This document shows, piece by piece, positions 25,277-34,976 of a stretch of DNA of 64,000 nt. This DNA comes from Actinoallomurus sp963736325 (GTDB lineage: Bacteria; Actinomycetota; Actinomycetes; Streptosporangiales; Streptosporangiaceae), in NCBI GenBank assembly GCA_963736325.1, contig CAVTOG010000010.1:1116001-1180000 (forward strand), written 5' to 3'. A program made the position numbers and the translations under genes. The notes under the pieces were generated by a model. That model had not been told where the DNA came from. It did not search any database and was given only the letters and a program-made list of their open reading frames with translations. How positions within the stretch are numbered: position 1 is the first letter of the stretch; the number at the start of each line of letters is the position of its first letter.

Positions 25277-27299
25277 AGTCGGAGCGGGAGCGCTTGTCCA
25301 AGGAGGCCAGATAGTCGTTGTAGTCGGACAGCTCGTCGCTTTCACCGTCGGCCGCGGCGCGGTCGGCACGGCGTTCGATGCGGCGCGTGAGACGGCGGTC
25401 CTCGGCGAACCACTGGAACACCATCGCGATCAGCACGATGAACGTCGGGATCTCCCCGAACGCCCAGGCGATCGCGCCGCCGGTGTGCTGGTCGGCCAGC
25501 ACCGACGTGCCCCAGGGTCGGCGCAACGCGGTGTACCAGCCCGCGGCGATCGGCGTGCCGATGTTCATCAGGGCGATGCCGAAGAACGCGTGGAAGGGCA
25601 TCGTCACGAACAGCAGCAGCATCTTCGCGACGTACGGCAGCTTGCGCGGTGTCGGGTCGACGCCGATGAGCACCCAGAAGAACAGCGAGCCCGCCGCCAT
25701 GAAGTGCACGAGCATCGCGAGGTGGCCGATGTGCGCCCGCATCAGGTAGCCGAACAGCGGCGTGAAGTACAGGGCGTACGTGCTGACCATGAAGATGATC
25801 GTCGCAGTGGCCGGATGGCCGATGTACCGCATCGCCCGGCTGTGCAGGACCGCCGTCAGCCACTCGCGCGGCCCGCGGTCGCCCTTGATCACGGCCGGTT
25901 TCAGCGCGCGCAGCGCGAGCGTCACCGGGGCGCCGAGGACGAGCAGGATCGGCGTCAGCATCGACAGCACCATGTGCTGGATCATGTGCGTGCTGAACAG
26001 CACCGGCGCGTACGTCGCGACGCCGGTCATCGTCACGGCCACGATCGTGACCAGGCCGAAGGCCCAGGAGATCGTACGGCCGACGGGCCAGGCGTCGCCG
26101 CGGCGGCGGAGCCGTACGAGCCCGGCGGCGTACAGGCCGCCCAGCACGACGACGAGCGCCGCGAAGAACAGGTCGGGCCGCCACATCGCCGCCAGCCGGC
26201 CGATCGTGATCGGCGGCGGCATCGGGAAGCCGAGCAGGCTCGTCACCGGGTCATCCTCCGCGGTGACGGGCGGCGGCGCCGTACGCGCCAGAGCGACCGC
26301 GACGCCCATCGTCGCCGCCATCACGACGGCCTCACCCGCGGCCAGCCGCGCGAACGGCCACGGCGTGCGCCGCACCGGCGGCCGCGCGTAGCCCTTCGGC
26401 GTGTGCGCCATGATCGCCGGGATCGTGCGCTCGCGGTGGAGCCACCCGGCCACACCGAGGGCCGTGAACAGCACCACCTTCGCGAGGATCAGCCGGCCGT
26501 AGTCGCTCGTGAACAGCTGCGCCGGGTCGGGCAGCCGCGACACGGCGTTCGCGGCGCCGCTGACGCCGACCACGACGAAGCACCAGAACGCCATCCGGCT
26601 GAACCGGCCGACGGCGACACCGAGATGGTCACCACCGCTCGCGGCGTGCCAGACCAGGAGCATCAGCCCGCCCACCCACAGCGACAGCGCGATGATGTGC
26701 ATCGCGAGGCCGCTGATGGCGAGCTCGTGGTTGGGCGAGGACGCCGAATGCCCGGTCAGCGGAGGCGGCAGCAGGGCGATGACCGCGACGGCCAGGAGCC
26801 CCATCGCACCGGCCGGCGTCGCCGCCGTACGGCACAGCAGCGCGATCAGCGCGGCCAGCAGCACGACGAACATCAGCGCGGTGCCCTGCGGCAGCTGCCC
26901 GACGTAGCTGGACAGCTCACTGCCCGCGGTCACCCGGCCGACGGACTCGCCGAGGATGTCGGAGACCGTGAAGATCAGCGTGGCGGAGGCCCCCAGGGCC
27001 CAGCCGGCCGCGATCCACGACGCCGCGCGCAGGTAGCGCACGGCCTGCGCGTCGAGGCCGCCCTTGGTGGAGGGCAGCAGCACGGCGGCACCGAGGAGCA
27101 CACCGACGGTCAGCGTGCCACCGAGGTCCATGACGAGCCGGGAGACGGGAAGCCCCCAGCGGGTCAGCGCACCGGCGTCGCTCAGCCCGGTGATGACCTT
27201 CTCACGCACCGCCCCACCGGCCACCAGCGCGACGAGCAGCGCCACGAACGCGGCGCCCCCGGCCGCGACGGCCACGAGGTACGCCCGGTTACTCCGCAC
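25275..27299 (-). CDS. CopD-CtaG fusion: copper resistance / cytochrome c oxidase assembly membrane protein
   Basis: 674-residue polytopic membrane protein. The N-terminal half matches the CopD copper-import/resistance domain (ISGLAMHIIALSLWVGGLML, ILAKVVLFTALGVAGWLHRER). The C-terminal half matches CtaG/Caa3_CtaG, the assembly factor for the CuB centre of cytochrome oxidase (FSTHMIQHMVLSMLTPILLVLG, LVHFMAAGSLFFWVLIGVDP, MPFHAFFGIALM, ADQHTGGAIAW). Actinobacteria commonly carry this fusion. GTG start 27299 lacks a clear ribosome site. The stop codon overlaps the end of the hairpin repeat. Confidence 0.93.
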   Translation of the reverse strand: MRSNRAYLVAVAAGGAAFVALLVALVAGGAVREKVITGLSDAGALTRWGLPVSRLVMDLGGTLTVGVLLGAAVLLPSTKGGLDAQAVRYLRAASWIAAGWALGASATLIFTVSDILGESVGRVTAGSELSSYVGQLPQGTALMFVVLLAALIALLCRTAATPAGAMGLLAVAVIALLPPPLTGHSASSPNHELAISGLAMHIIALSLWVGGLMLLVWHAASGGDHLGVAVGRFSRMAFWCFVVVGVSGAANAVSRLPDPAQLFTSDYGRLILAKVVLFTALGVAGWLHRERTIPAIMAHTPKGYARPPVRRTPWPFARLAAGEAVVMAATMGVAVALARTAPPPVTAEDDPVTSLLGFPMPPPITIGRLAAMWRPDLFFAALVVVLGGLYAAGLVRLRRRGDAWPVGRTISWAFGLVTIVAVTMTGVATYAPVLFSTHMIQHMVLSMLTPILLVLGAPVTLALRALKPAVIKGDRGPREWLTAVLHSRAMRYIGHPATATIIFMVSTYALYFTPLFGYLMRAHIGHLAMLVHFMAAGSLFFWVLIGVDPTPRKLPYVAKMLLLFVTMPFHAFFGIALMNIGTPIAAGWYTALRRPWGTSVLADQHTGGAIAWAFGEIPTFIVLIAMVFQWFAEDRRLTRRIERRADRAAADGESDELSDYNDYLASLDKRSRSD

Positions 27300-27536
27300 G
27301 GGACCGGCAGAGCCGTAGGGATGCGGCGCGCACGCGCCCCGCGTGGCGGAGGCCGCTGGAGGACGGCGGAAGGTTCGTCATCAAGGAGAGGGTCGATCTC
27401 TTCGAGGTCGGTACGGCGGACCTCCCCACTTTATTCGCCACACCCCACCAGCCGCCGCCGGGCCGCCGAACGGACAAGACGCGGCGAGAAGATCACGCAG
27501 GCCGCAAGGGTGGATGCGGTGGCTCTTCGGCAGTGG

Positions 27537-28835
27537 TTACAGGCCTGCGCAGGTCAAGGCCTTGCGGTAGGCCTCTGCCCGGCCGCCCTCGGTGCCGGCC
27601 TCCCCTAGGAGTTCCGCCAGGTGGAACCAGCCCTGGGCGGCCTCGCGGGACGGTTCCATCTGTTCCAGGCACTCCATGGCGCGGTTGAGGGACTCCGCGG
27701 CGGCGTCCTCGCGGCCCAGGCGCAGGCGGGCCTCGCCCAGGACGATCAGGGCGCCTGCCGTTGCCAGGCGCAGGTCGCCGCCCAGGAGGTTCAGTGCCTC
27801 GTTCGCGCGGTCGGCGGCTCTGCCGGGCTGGCCCATCGCGATCTCCGCGCGGGCCAGTTCGGTGAGGCACCACGCTATGTCGATGCGGCCCGCGGACGTC
27901 TCGTTCAGCTCGCCCATGGCGCGCTGGAGCTCGTCTCGTGCGCGTTCGGCGTCCTCGGGGCGTGCGAGCAGCATCAGCGTGCCGTACTCGCCGCGTAGCC
28001 GGCTGAGGTTGCGCAGATCGGCGGCCTCGCTCAGCAGGGCCAGTGCGCGTTCGCCGTACGTCACCGCGGTCTCGAAGTCGGCCTGGTACTTGGCGACGAT
28101 CGCCGCCTCCCAGTACGCGGCCATGCGGGCGGCGGGGCTGCCTAGGGCGTCGGCGCGTTCGATCAGGCGGTCGGCGAGCTGCCGTGCGCTGACGAGGTCG
28201 CCGCGTTCGAGGTAGGCGGCGGCGAGGGTCGCGCCGAGTTTGACCGTCTCGTCGCTCCACTTGCCCGGTTTCGCGGTCACCCCGGCGAAGGCGTCCTCGG
28301 CGACGGAGACGCTCCGGGTGACGTCGCCCTTCTCGCGGTGGCAGCGCGAGATCGCGATCTGGCACTGGATCCAGTCGTCGGTGTCGTACTCCGGGGACAG
28401 CGTGCCGGCCAGGCTCGTGAACTCGGCGAGCGCCTCCTCCAGGGCGCCGGAGGACTCCAGCGCGAGGGCGTGCCCCCACTTGGCCTTGCGAGTGAACTCC
28501 GGCAAGGCCGAGAGGTCAGGGTCGGTCAAGAGCTCCGCGTAACGGTCGCGGGCTTCCGTCGCCTCGCCGTTCCGCAGGGCGATTTCGGCGTAGTCCAGCG
28601 TCGTGTGGATCTTCACCTGCGTCTCTTCGTCGATCCCGCTCAAAAGGTAGGAGACGGAGCAGTCGAGCTTGCGCGCGATCAACCGCAGGACGTCCGGTGT
28701 GGGCGTGCGCTTACCACTCTCGATCAGAGACACGTAGCTGTCGGACAGCTCCGGAAGGGCCAACTGCGCCTGTGAGAGGCCCCTACCGACCCGAGACACG
28801 CGGATTCGATACCCAAGAGATCCTTGACCGTCCAC
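27537..28835 (-). CDS. XRE-type regulator with TPR-like sensor domain
   Basis: 432 residues. An N-terminal helix-turn-helix (about 10-65: YRIRVSRVGRGLSQAQLALP, SDSYVSLIESGKRTPTPDVL) is followed by tetratricopeptide-like helical repeats to the end (for example WGHALALESSGALEEALAEF and GATLAAAYLERGDLVSARQL). This layout is shared with peptide- or development-linked actinomycete regulators. Start GTG 28835. It is divergent from an orphan xanthine dehydrogenase gene across 411 bp and may act there. Its ligand is unknown. Confidence 0.88.
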   Translation of the reverse strand: MDGQGSLGYRIRVSRVGRGLSQAQLALPELSDSYVSLIESGKRTPTPDVLRLIARKLDCSVSYLLSGIDEETQVKIHTTLDYAEIALRNGEATEARDRYAELLTDPDLSALPEFTRKAKWGHALALESSGALEEALAEFTSLAGTLSPEYDTDDWIQCQIAISRCHREKGDVTRSVSVAEDAFAGVTAKPGKWSDETVKLGATLAAAYLERGDLVSARQLADRLIERADALGSPAARMAAYWEAAIVAKYQADFETAVTYGERALALLSEAADLRNLSRLRGEYGTLMLLARPEDAERARDELQRAMGELNETSAGRIDIAWCLTELARAEIAMGQPGRAADRANEALNLLGGDLRLATAGALIVLGEARLRLGREDAAAESLNRAMECLEQMEPSREAAQGWFHLAELLGEAGTEGGRAEAYRKALTCAGL

Positions 28836-29246
28836 ATTGACCTGCTTTTACTCGAAAATCGACAGAGTCGAACACTGGGCGGCACACATGCCCCGCCTGA
28901 GGAGAGCCCCCGCCCTCGTACTCGTCGCGACCGGCATTCCGCCGTCCGCGTAGAGCATTCCCGTCATCGCCACCCCCACCAGCACGGAGCAAACGGGCAC
29001 GGTCTACTGGCTGCTGACCGCTTTCACTTTATTAAGGATAGTTTTTTCCGGCTTCTTCCTGAAGCGAGATCTCGGAAATGAGATCGAAATACGTACGGCC
29101 GACGCCGCCCTCGCCGACCGGATCCCGTGCCGTACCGGAGATCTCGCCAAAGACGGCACGCGGATTCGTGAGATCGTGCCGGGTCGATGCGGGTCGTCAT
29201 ACTGCTCTACTTCCCACAGGACGGGTATGAAACGGAGGTGGGGGAT
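28836..29246. other. 411-bp divergent gap with an AT-rich stretch and a broken frame
   Basis: Between the XRE-TPR gene and the xanthine dehydrogenase gene. A frame beginning ATG 28888 encodes 20 residues of signal-like sequence (MPRLRRAPALVLVATG) and hits TAG; the same frame then stays open to TGA 29246-29248 without a start codon. Bases 29025-29095 are strikingly AT-rich for this genome and may hold promoters. I do not call a gene here. Confidence 0.4.
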
Positions 29247-31541
29247 GTGACGCAGCCGGTGGACCCCGGCGCGAGGGGCCGCGCATCGTTGAGCGGACCC
29301 CCGGTGAGCGGTGGGGTCGGCGACAGCGTCAAGCGTCCCGACGGCATCCTCAAGACCACCGGGGCGTTCGCCTACTCCTCGGATCTGTGGATGGACGGCA
29401 TGCTCTGGGGCGCCACGCTCCGCAGCCCGCACCCGCGCGCGAGGATCCACGGCATCGACGTGACCGCGGCGCTCAAGCTGCCCGGTGTGCACGCCGTCCT
29501 CACCCATGAGGACATTCCCGGTGTGAAGCACTACGGGCTGGAGCTCCTGGACCAGCCGGTGCTCGCCATCGACCAGGTCCGGTACGCGGGCGAGGCCGTG
29601 GCCATCGTGGCCGCCGACCACCCCGAGACCGCTCGCCGCGCCTGCGCGCTCATCGAGGTCGACTACGAGGTCCAGGAGCCGGTCACCGACGCGCGCGCCG
29701 CGGCCCTGGATCCCGACTGCCCGAAGGTCCACGCCGGCGGCAACATCGTGCGCCACCAGCCCGTACGGAGCGGTGAGGTCTTCGAGGCCGACGTGGTCGT
29801 GACCGGCGACTACGAGGTCGGCATGCAGGACCAGGCCTTCCTCGGCCCGGAGTCGGGCCTCGCGGTCCCCGCCGAGGACGGCGGCGTCGACCTGTTCGTC
29901 GCGACGCAGTGGCTGCACGTCGACCGCGACCAGATCGCGCCGAGCCTCGGCCTGCCGCCGGAGAAGGTCCGCCTCACACTCTCGGGCGTCGGCGGGGCGT
30001 TCGGCGCGCGCGAGGACCTGTCCATGCAGATCCACGCCGCCCTGCTCGCCCTGCACACCGCACGGCCCGTGAAGATCGTCTACGGCCGCGAGGAGTCGTT
30101 CTCCGGCCACGTGCACCGGCATCCGGCGACCCTGCGCTACGAGCACGGTGCCACCCGCGACGGCCGGCTCGTCTACGTCAAGGCCGAGATCATCCTGGAC
30201 GGCGGCGCGTACTGCTCCTCGACCCCGGCGGTCGTCGGCAACGCCGCGTCGCTGGGCGCCGGGCCGTACGACGTCGAGAACGTCTCGGTGGACGCGTACG
30301 GCGTCTACACGAACAACCCACCGTGCGGCGCCATGCGCGGTTTCGGCGCCGTTCAGGCGTGCTTCGCCTACGAGTCGCAGATGGACCGGCTCGCCGAGGC
30401 CTGCGGGCTGGACCCGATCGAAGTACGGGTGCGCAACGCCCTGTCGGAGGGGTCGCGCCTCCCGACCGGGCAGGCCGTCGACATGCCCGCACCACTCACC
30501 GAGATGCTGCGCCGCGTGAAGGCGTTCCCGATGCCCGCTCCGGCCGACACGGGCGACCTGCGCAACATGCCCGGCGGCGTCTCCAACACGACCCACGGTG
30601 AGGGCGTGGTCCGCGGTGTCGGCTACGGCATCGGGATCAAGAACATCTGCTACTCCGAGGGCTTCGACGACCTGTCCACGGCGCGGGTGCGCCTGCAGGT
30701 CACCGGCGGGCAGGCGACGGTGCTGGTGCACACGGCCGCCGCCGAGGTCGGGCAGGGGCTCGTCACGCTGCAGGGCCAGATCGCCCGTACGGAGCTGGGC
30801 GTCGACCAGGTGACCGTGGCGCCCGCCGACACCGGCGTGGGCTCGTCCGGCTCCTCCAGCGCGTCACGGCAGTCGTACATGACCGGCGGCGCGGTGCGGG
30901 CCGCCTGCGTGGCCGTGCGCAAGAGCCTTCTCTCCCTCGCCGGGATGCAGGGGGCGTTCCTGTCGGGCGGCGACATCGTCGCCGACGGCGTGACGGTGCC
31001 GATCGCCGAGGTGCTCGGCGACCAGGTCATCGAGGAGACGCGGGAGTTCCACCATCGGCCCACGACGACGCTCGACCCCGAGACGGGCCAGGGCGACTCG
31101 CACGTGCAGTTCGCCTTCTGCGTCCACCGGGCCGTCGTCGACGTCGACGTCGAGCTGGGCCTGGTCAAGGTGGTCGAGCTGGCCGCCGTCCAGGACGTCG
31201 GGAAGATCCTCAACCCGATCTCGCTGGAGGGGCAGATCCACGGCGGCAGCGCGCAGGGCCTCGGCCTGGCGCTGATGGAGGAGATCCAGGTACGCGACGG
31301 GCTGATCCGCAACCCCTCGTTCACCGACTACCTGATCCCCACCATCCTGGACATGCCGCCGATGAGCCTGGAGATCCTGGAGAACCCCGACCCGCACGCG
31401 CCGTACGGGCTGCGCGGAGCGGGCGAGCCGCCCACGCTGTCCTCCACTCCGGCGATCGTGGCCGCCGTCCGCGACGCCTGCGGGGTCCCTCTCTCACGGG
31501 TGCCGGTACGCCCGGAGCACATCCTTCGGACGGACGCCTGA
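29247..31541 (+). CDS. Xanthine dehydrogenase-family molybdopterin-binding subunit (orphan)
   Basis: Large molybdenum-cofactor subunit of a xanthine-oxidase-family hydroxylase, 764 residues. It has GDSVKRPDGILKTTGAFAYS, MQDQAFLGPESG, GVGGAFGARED, PCGAMRGFGAVQACFAYESQ (cofactor-binding Arg), GQGLVTLQGQIA and the terminal LRGAGEPP with the catalytic Glu. GTG 29247 is chosen for its GGAGG seven bases upstream; the frame is open 20 codons further. The usual FAD and 2Fe-2S subunits are not adjacent, so it must pair with subunits encoded elsewhere or act in a different assembly. Substrate unproven. Confidence 0.92.
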   Translation: MTQPVDPGARGRASLSGPPVSGGVGDSVKRPDGILKTTGAFAYSSDLWMDGMLWGATLRSPHPRARIHGIDVTAALKLPGVHAVLTHEDIPGVKHYGLELLDQPVLAIDQVRYAGEAVAIVAADHPETARRACALIEVDYEVQEPVTDARAAALDPDCPKVHAGGNIVRHQPVRSGEVFEADVVVTGDYEVGMQDQAFLGPESGLAVPAEDGGVDLFVATQWLHVDRDQIAPSLGLPPEKVRLTLSGVGGAFGAREDLSMQIHAALLALHTARPVKIVYGREESFSGHVHRHPATLRYEHGATRDGRLVYVKAEIILDGGAYCSSTPAVVGNAASLGAGPYDVENVSVDAYGVYTNNPPCGAMRGFGAVQACFAYESQMDRLAEACGLDPIEVRVRNALSEGSRLPTGQAVDMPAPLTEMLRRVKAFPMPAPADTGDLRNMPGGVSNTTHGEGVVRGVGYGIGIKNICYSEGFDDLSTARVRLQVTGGQATVLVHTAAAEVGQGLVTLQGQIARTELGVDQVTVAPADTGVGSSGSSSASRQSYMTGGAVRAACVAVRKSLLSLAGMQGAFLSGGDIVADGVTVPIAEVLGDQVIEETREFHHRPTTTLDPETGQGDSHVQFAFCVHRAVVDVDVELGLVKVVELAAVQDVGKILNPISLEGQIHGGSAQGLGLALMEEIQVRDGLIRNPSFTDYLIPTILDMPPMSLEILENPDPHAPYGLRGAGEPPTLSSTPAIVAAVRDACGVPLSRVPVRPEHILRTDA

Positions 31542-31616
31542 GTGCGCGGTCGCGGCGAGGCCGTGCGCTCCCCTACTCTGCTCCGGATCACGCGTTGAAG
31601 CAGAGGGAGGCCCGCG

Positions 31617-32249
31617 GTGCTCATACATCCCTGGGATTCGGCCGAGGACGAGGAGTGGCGGCGGTGGCTCACCGGACGCGACTTCGGACAGCTGATCGCC
31701 GGAGGACGTGACCGCGACGTGCCCGTCGTCGTGCCGACGCACTTCGTCTTCGACGGCGAGCACACGGTCTGGCTGCACCTGGCCCGGCCCAATCCGGTCT
31801 GGGAGGCCCTCGCCGAGCACCCGCGCGCGCTGCTGACGGTCGTCGACGACCACATCTACGTGCCGTCGGACTGGAACGCCGAGCCCGGCACTCCGCCCGA
31901 GCACGGCGTGCCGACGTCGTACTACGCGACCGCGCAGCTCGTCTGCGACGTCCGTGTCGTCGACGACCCGGCGGAGAAGGCCGAGATCCTGACCCGCCAG
32001 CTCGGCCACTTCGAGCCCGGGTCGGGACGGCTGCCCGTCAACGCCGATGAGGACCCGGACCTTCGCCGCCTGCCCGGCATCCGCGGGATCGAGCTGACGA
32101 TCACCGAGGTGAAGGCAAAGTTCAAGTACGGGGGCAACAAGGAGAGCGGCCACCGCGCGCAGATCGCCGCGCGGCTGGAGGAACGTGGCACCCGCGCCGA
32201 CATCGCGGCGCGCGAGCACCTGCTGCGGCGCGATCGTACCCACGCGTGA
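31617..32249 (+). CDS. PaiB-like FMN-binding protein
   Basis: 210 residues of the PaiB family, a split-barrel flavin-binding fold first described as a transcriptional repressor in Bacillus. Visible features are the N-terminal MLIHPWDSAEDEEWR, VVVPTHFVFDG, HLARPNPVWEAL, VPTSYYATAQLVCDV and ITEVKAKFKYGGNK. GTG start 31617 has GGGAGG upstream. It follows the xanthine dehydrogenase gene by 75 bp and precedes an antiporter by 30 bp, so it may share a transcript. Whether it regulates or is an enzyme is not known here. Confidence 0.88.
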   Translation: MLIHPWDSAEDEEWRRWLTGRDFGQLIAGGRDRDVPVVVPTHFVFDGEHTVWLHLARPNPVWEALAEHPRALLTVVDDHIYVPSDWNAEPGTPPEHGVPTSYYATAQLVCDVRVVDDPAEKAEILTRQLGHFEPGSGRLPVNADEDPDLRRLPGIRGIELTITEVKAKFKYGGNKESGHRAQIAARLEERGTRADIAAREHLLRRDRTHA

Positions 32250-32279
32250 TCAACTGACCTTCGAGGGGAAGGCGGGAGG

Positions 32280-33755
32280 ATGGCGGACGTCGAGCACTTC
32301 GGGCTGGTCATCCTCCTGATCGCCCTCGTCGGTACGGTCGCCGTGCTGTCCAACCGGTTCAGCGAGCGGCTGCGGGTCCCGGCGCCCGCGATCTTCCTGC
32401 TGTGCGCGGCGCTCGCCTCCGACCTCCGCCCGCGTCTCGGAGCGGTGCCCATCCCGACGGTCGAGCAGATCGTGACCGTCGCGCTGGCCGTGATCCTGTT
32501 CGACGGCGGGATGAACATCGGGCGGCGCCGGTTCCGTGAGGCGGCCGGCGCGACGATCTGGATCGGGGTCGCGGGCACGCTGGTCACGGCCGCGGCCGTG
32601 GCCCTCCTCGCCCGCTACGCGTTCGGCATCGACTGGCGCATGGCGATGCTGCTCGGCACCGCCCTGTCCCCTACCGACCCGGCCGTGGTGTTCTCGGTGC
32701 TCGGCCGCCGCGAGATCGCCGGGCGCACCGGAACGCTTTTGGAAGGCGAGTCAGGGGCCAACGACCCGGTGGGCATCGCGCTGCTGGTGGCCCTGCTGTC
32801 CGCGACCGGCGCGGGAGCGTCCGCGGCCGGGGCGGTCGCGCTGCAGTTCACCCAGCAGATGGTCATCGGCGCGGCCGTGGGCGTCGCGGGCGGCCTGGCG
32901 CTGCTGTACTTCATGCGGCGGGTGCCGCTCCCGAGCGAGGGCCTGTACGCGCCGCGCGTGCTCTTCGGCGCACTCGCGCTATACGGGCTGGCGACGGTCG
33001 CGCACGGCTCTGGGTTCCTCGCGGTCTTCGCGGCCGGCATCGTGCTCGGCGACGAGCGGGCGCCGTACAAGCGGGAGATCGAGCGGTTCCACTCCTCGCT
33101 GGCGAGCCTCGGCGAGATCGTGGCGTTCACGATGCTGGGGCTCACGATCGGCCTCCGCGACCTGGGCAGGGGTGACGCGTGGTGGATCGGGCTGATCCTC
33201 GCGGTCGCGCTGGCGTTCGTCATCCGCCCGGTGTTCGTGGGCCTGCTGCTGGCTCCGGTACGGCTGAGACGGGCCGAGCGGGTCTTCGTGCTGTGGACGG
33301 GACTGAAGGGCGCGGTGCCGATCCTGCTCGGGACGTTCATCCTGCGGTCCGGCCTGCCGGGTGCGCACCGGGCGTACGAGATCATCTTCGTCGTCGTGGC
33401 GTTCTCGGTCGTCGTCCAGGGCGGGACGGTGCCGTGGCTCACCCGCCGGCTCGGGATCCCGCTGCGCGTCGTCGAACCGGAGCCGTGGAGCCTGGGCGTC
33501 CGATTCCAGGAGGAGCCAGAGGGGTTGCGCCGTCACCAGGTGGAGGCGGGCTCGGCCGCCGACGGCGCCCGTGTGGACGACCTGCCCTGGAGCGAGGACG
33601 TCTGGGTGAGCTTCCTCATCCGTGACGGGCGGCTCGTGCCGGTACGCTCCGGCACCGTGCTGCGGGCGGGCGACGAGGTGCTGATCCTCGCCGAAGAGGC
33701 CCCCGACCTGCGAGGTTTGTTCACGTCAAGGTCGGACAATCCACCAAAAAACTGA
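32280..33755 (+). CDS. Cation/proton antiporter, CPA1 family with C-terminal TrkA_C domain
   Basis: 491-residue membrane antiporter. Around twelve helices occupy residues 5-395. The ion-binding region reads LLGTALSPTDPAVVF, then EGESGANDPVGIALL (the ND pair typical of electroneutral CPA1 exchangers). Residues 400-490 form a cytosolic TrkA_C-like regulatory domain (VSFLIRDGRLVPVRSGTVLRAGDEVLIL). It resembles NhaP2/CvrA potassium/proton antiporters. ATG 32280 has GGCGGGAGG immediately upstream. The role is probably potassium and pH homeostasis. Confidence 0.92.
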   Translation: MADVEHFGLVILLIALVGTVAVLSNRFSERLRVPAPAIFLLCAALASDLRPRLGAVPIPTVEQIVTVALAVILFDGGMNIGRRRFREAAGATIWIGVAGTLVTAAAVALLARYAFGIDWRMAMLLGTALSPTDPAVVFSVLGRREIAGRTGTLLEGESGANDPVGIALLVALLSATGAGASAAGAVALQFTQQMVIGAAVGVAGGLALLYFMRRVPLPSEGLYAPRVLFGALALYGLATVAHGSGFLAVFAAGIVLGDERAPYKREIERFHSSLASLGEIVAFTMLGLTIGLRDLGRGDAWWIGLILAVALAFVIRPVFVGLLLAPVRLRRAERVFVLWTGLKGAVPILLGTFILRSGLPGAHRAYEIIFVVVAFSVVVQGGTVPWLTRRLGIPLRVVEPEPWSLGVRFQEEPEGLRRHQVEAGSAADGARVDDLPWSEDVWVSFLIRDGRLVPVRSGTVLRAGDEVLILAEEAPDLRGLFTSRSDNPPKN

Positions 33756-33860
33756 CACTGTGTATGCATCCTTTGAGATGGCAATACATGTTGTCTGTCG
33801 CCGCATTCCCCGGCTACCCGCAGGCTTGGAGAGGGAGATCGAAAACCATCTGGAGGAATC

Positions 33861-34976
33861 GTGAAGATCGGCGTCCCGCGCGAGATCAAGAACAATGAGT
33901 ATCGCGTCGCCATGACGCCCGCCGGCGTACACGAACTGGTCCGTCACGGCCACGACGTGCTGGTCGAGCGGAACGCCGGGGCCGGATCTTCGATCCCCGA
34001 CGAGGACTACATCGGCGCCGGCGCCAAGATCGGCGAGACCGCCGACGACGTGTGGGCCTCGGGCGACCTGATCCTGAAGGTCAAGGAGCCGATCGCGGAC
34101 GAGTTCCACCGGATGCGCGAGGGCCAGACCCTCTTCACCTACCTCCACCTCGCCGCCTCGCGTGAGTGCACGCAGGCCCTCCTGAGCTCCGGCGTCACCT
34201 CCGTGGCGTACGAGACGGTGCAGCTGCCGAACCGGTCGCTGCCGCTGCTCGCCCCGATGTCGGAGGTCGCGGGCCGCCTCGCCCCGCAGGTCGGCGCGTA
34301 CAACTTGATGCGCTTCAACGGCGGCCGCGGCGTGCTGCCCGGCGGAGTCCCCGGCGTCGCCCCGGCCAAGGTCGTGGTGATCGGCGGCGGCGTCTCCGGC
34401 CTCAACGCCGCGCAGGTCGCGGTCGGCATGGGCGCCGACGTGACGATCATGGACATCAGCATCGACCGGCTCCGCCACATCGACGCGATCTACCAGGGCC
34501 GGCTGAAGACCCTCATGTCCAGCGTGTACGCGATCGAGAAGGCCGTACTCGACGCCGACCTGGTCATCGGTGCCGTGCTGATCCCCGGCGCGAAGGCCCC
34601 GACCCTGGTCTCCAACGACCTCGTCTCCCGGATGAAGCCGGGTTCGGTGCTGGTCGACATCGCCATCGACCAGGGCGGCTGCTTCGAGGACTCCCACCCC
34701 ACCACGCACGACGAGCCGACCTACAAGGTGCACGACTCGGTCTTCTACTGCGTCGCGAACATGCCGGGCTCGGTGCCGAACACCTCGACGAACGCCCTGA
34801 CCAACGCCACGCTCCCGTACGCGATCGCACTGGCCGACAAGGGCTGGCGCCAGGCCTCGCGCGACGACGCCGCGCTGGCGCTCGGCCTCAGCACCCACGA
34901 GGGACGCCTCATCAGCCCTCCGGTCGCCGAGGCCCACGGTCTCGACCACCTGGCCCTGGCAGACCTTCTCGGCTAG
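33861..34976 (+). CDS. ald: Alanine dehydrogenase
   Basis: NAD-dependent interconversion of alanine and pyruvate plus ammonia. The 371-residue protein has the family N-terminus MKIGVPREIKNNEYRVAMTP, catalytic Lys in LILKVKEPI and His in LFTYLHLAAS, the Rossmann stretch VVVIGGGVSGLNAAQVAVGMG, and SVLVDIAIDQGGCFE. GTG 33861 has GGAGGAA upstream. The stop codon TAG overlaps the first two bases of hairpin repeat copy 2. In mycobacteria ald is controlled by an Lrp/AsnC regulator; the nearest such gene here is 29 kb away, so a link is only speculative. Confidence 0.97.
   Translation: MKIGVPREIKNNEYRVAMTPAGVHELVRHGHDVLVERNAGAGSSIPDEDYIGAGAKIGETADDVWASGDLILKVKEPIADEFHRMREGQTLFTYLHLAASRECTQALLSSGVTSVAYETVQLPNRSLPLLAPMSEVAGRLAPQVGAYNLMRFNGGRGVLPGGVPGVAPAKVVVIGGGVSGLNAAQVAVGMGADVTIMDISIDRLRHIDAIYQGRLKTLMSSVYAIEKAVLDADLVIGAVLIPGAKAPTLVSNDLVSRMKPGSVLVDIAIDQGGCFEDSHPTTHDEPTYKVHDSVFYCVANMPGSVPNTSTNALTNATLPYAIALADKGWRQASRDDAALALGLSTHEGRLISPPVAEAHGLDHLALADLLG

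Noticed and set aside
25161..27608. An 815-codon open frame on the plus strand opposite CopD-CtaG
   Set aside because: It is the high-GC shadow of a clear membrane-protein gene; composition is Arg/His/Gln-rich with no domain.
28888..29248. Possible small secreted protein split by a TAG
   Set aside because: After the TAG no start codon is available, and neither part resembles a known family; treated as a non-coding gap.
33767..33802. TGTAT/ATACA arms upstream of ald as an AldR-type operator
   Set aside because: Only 5-bp arms with a wide spacer and no conserved pattern I can confirm.
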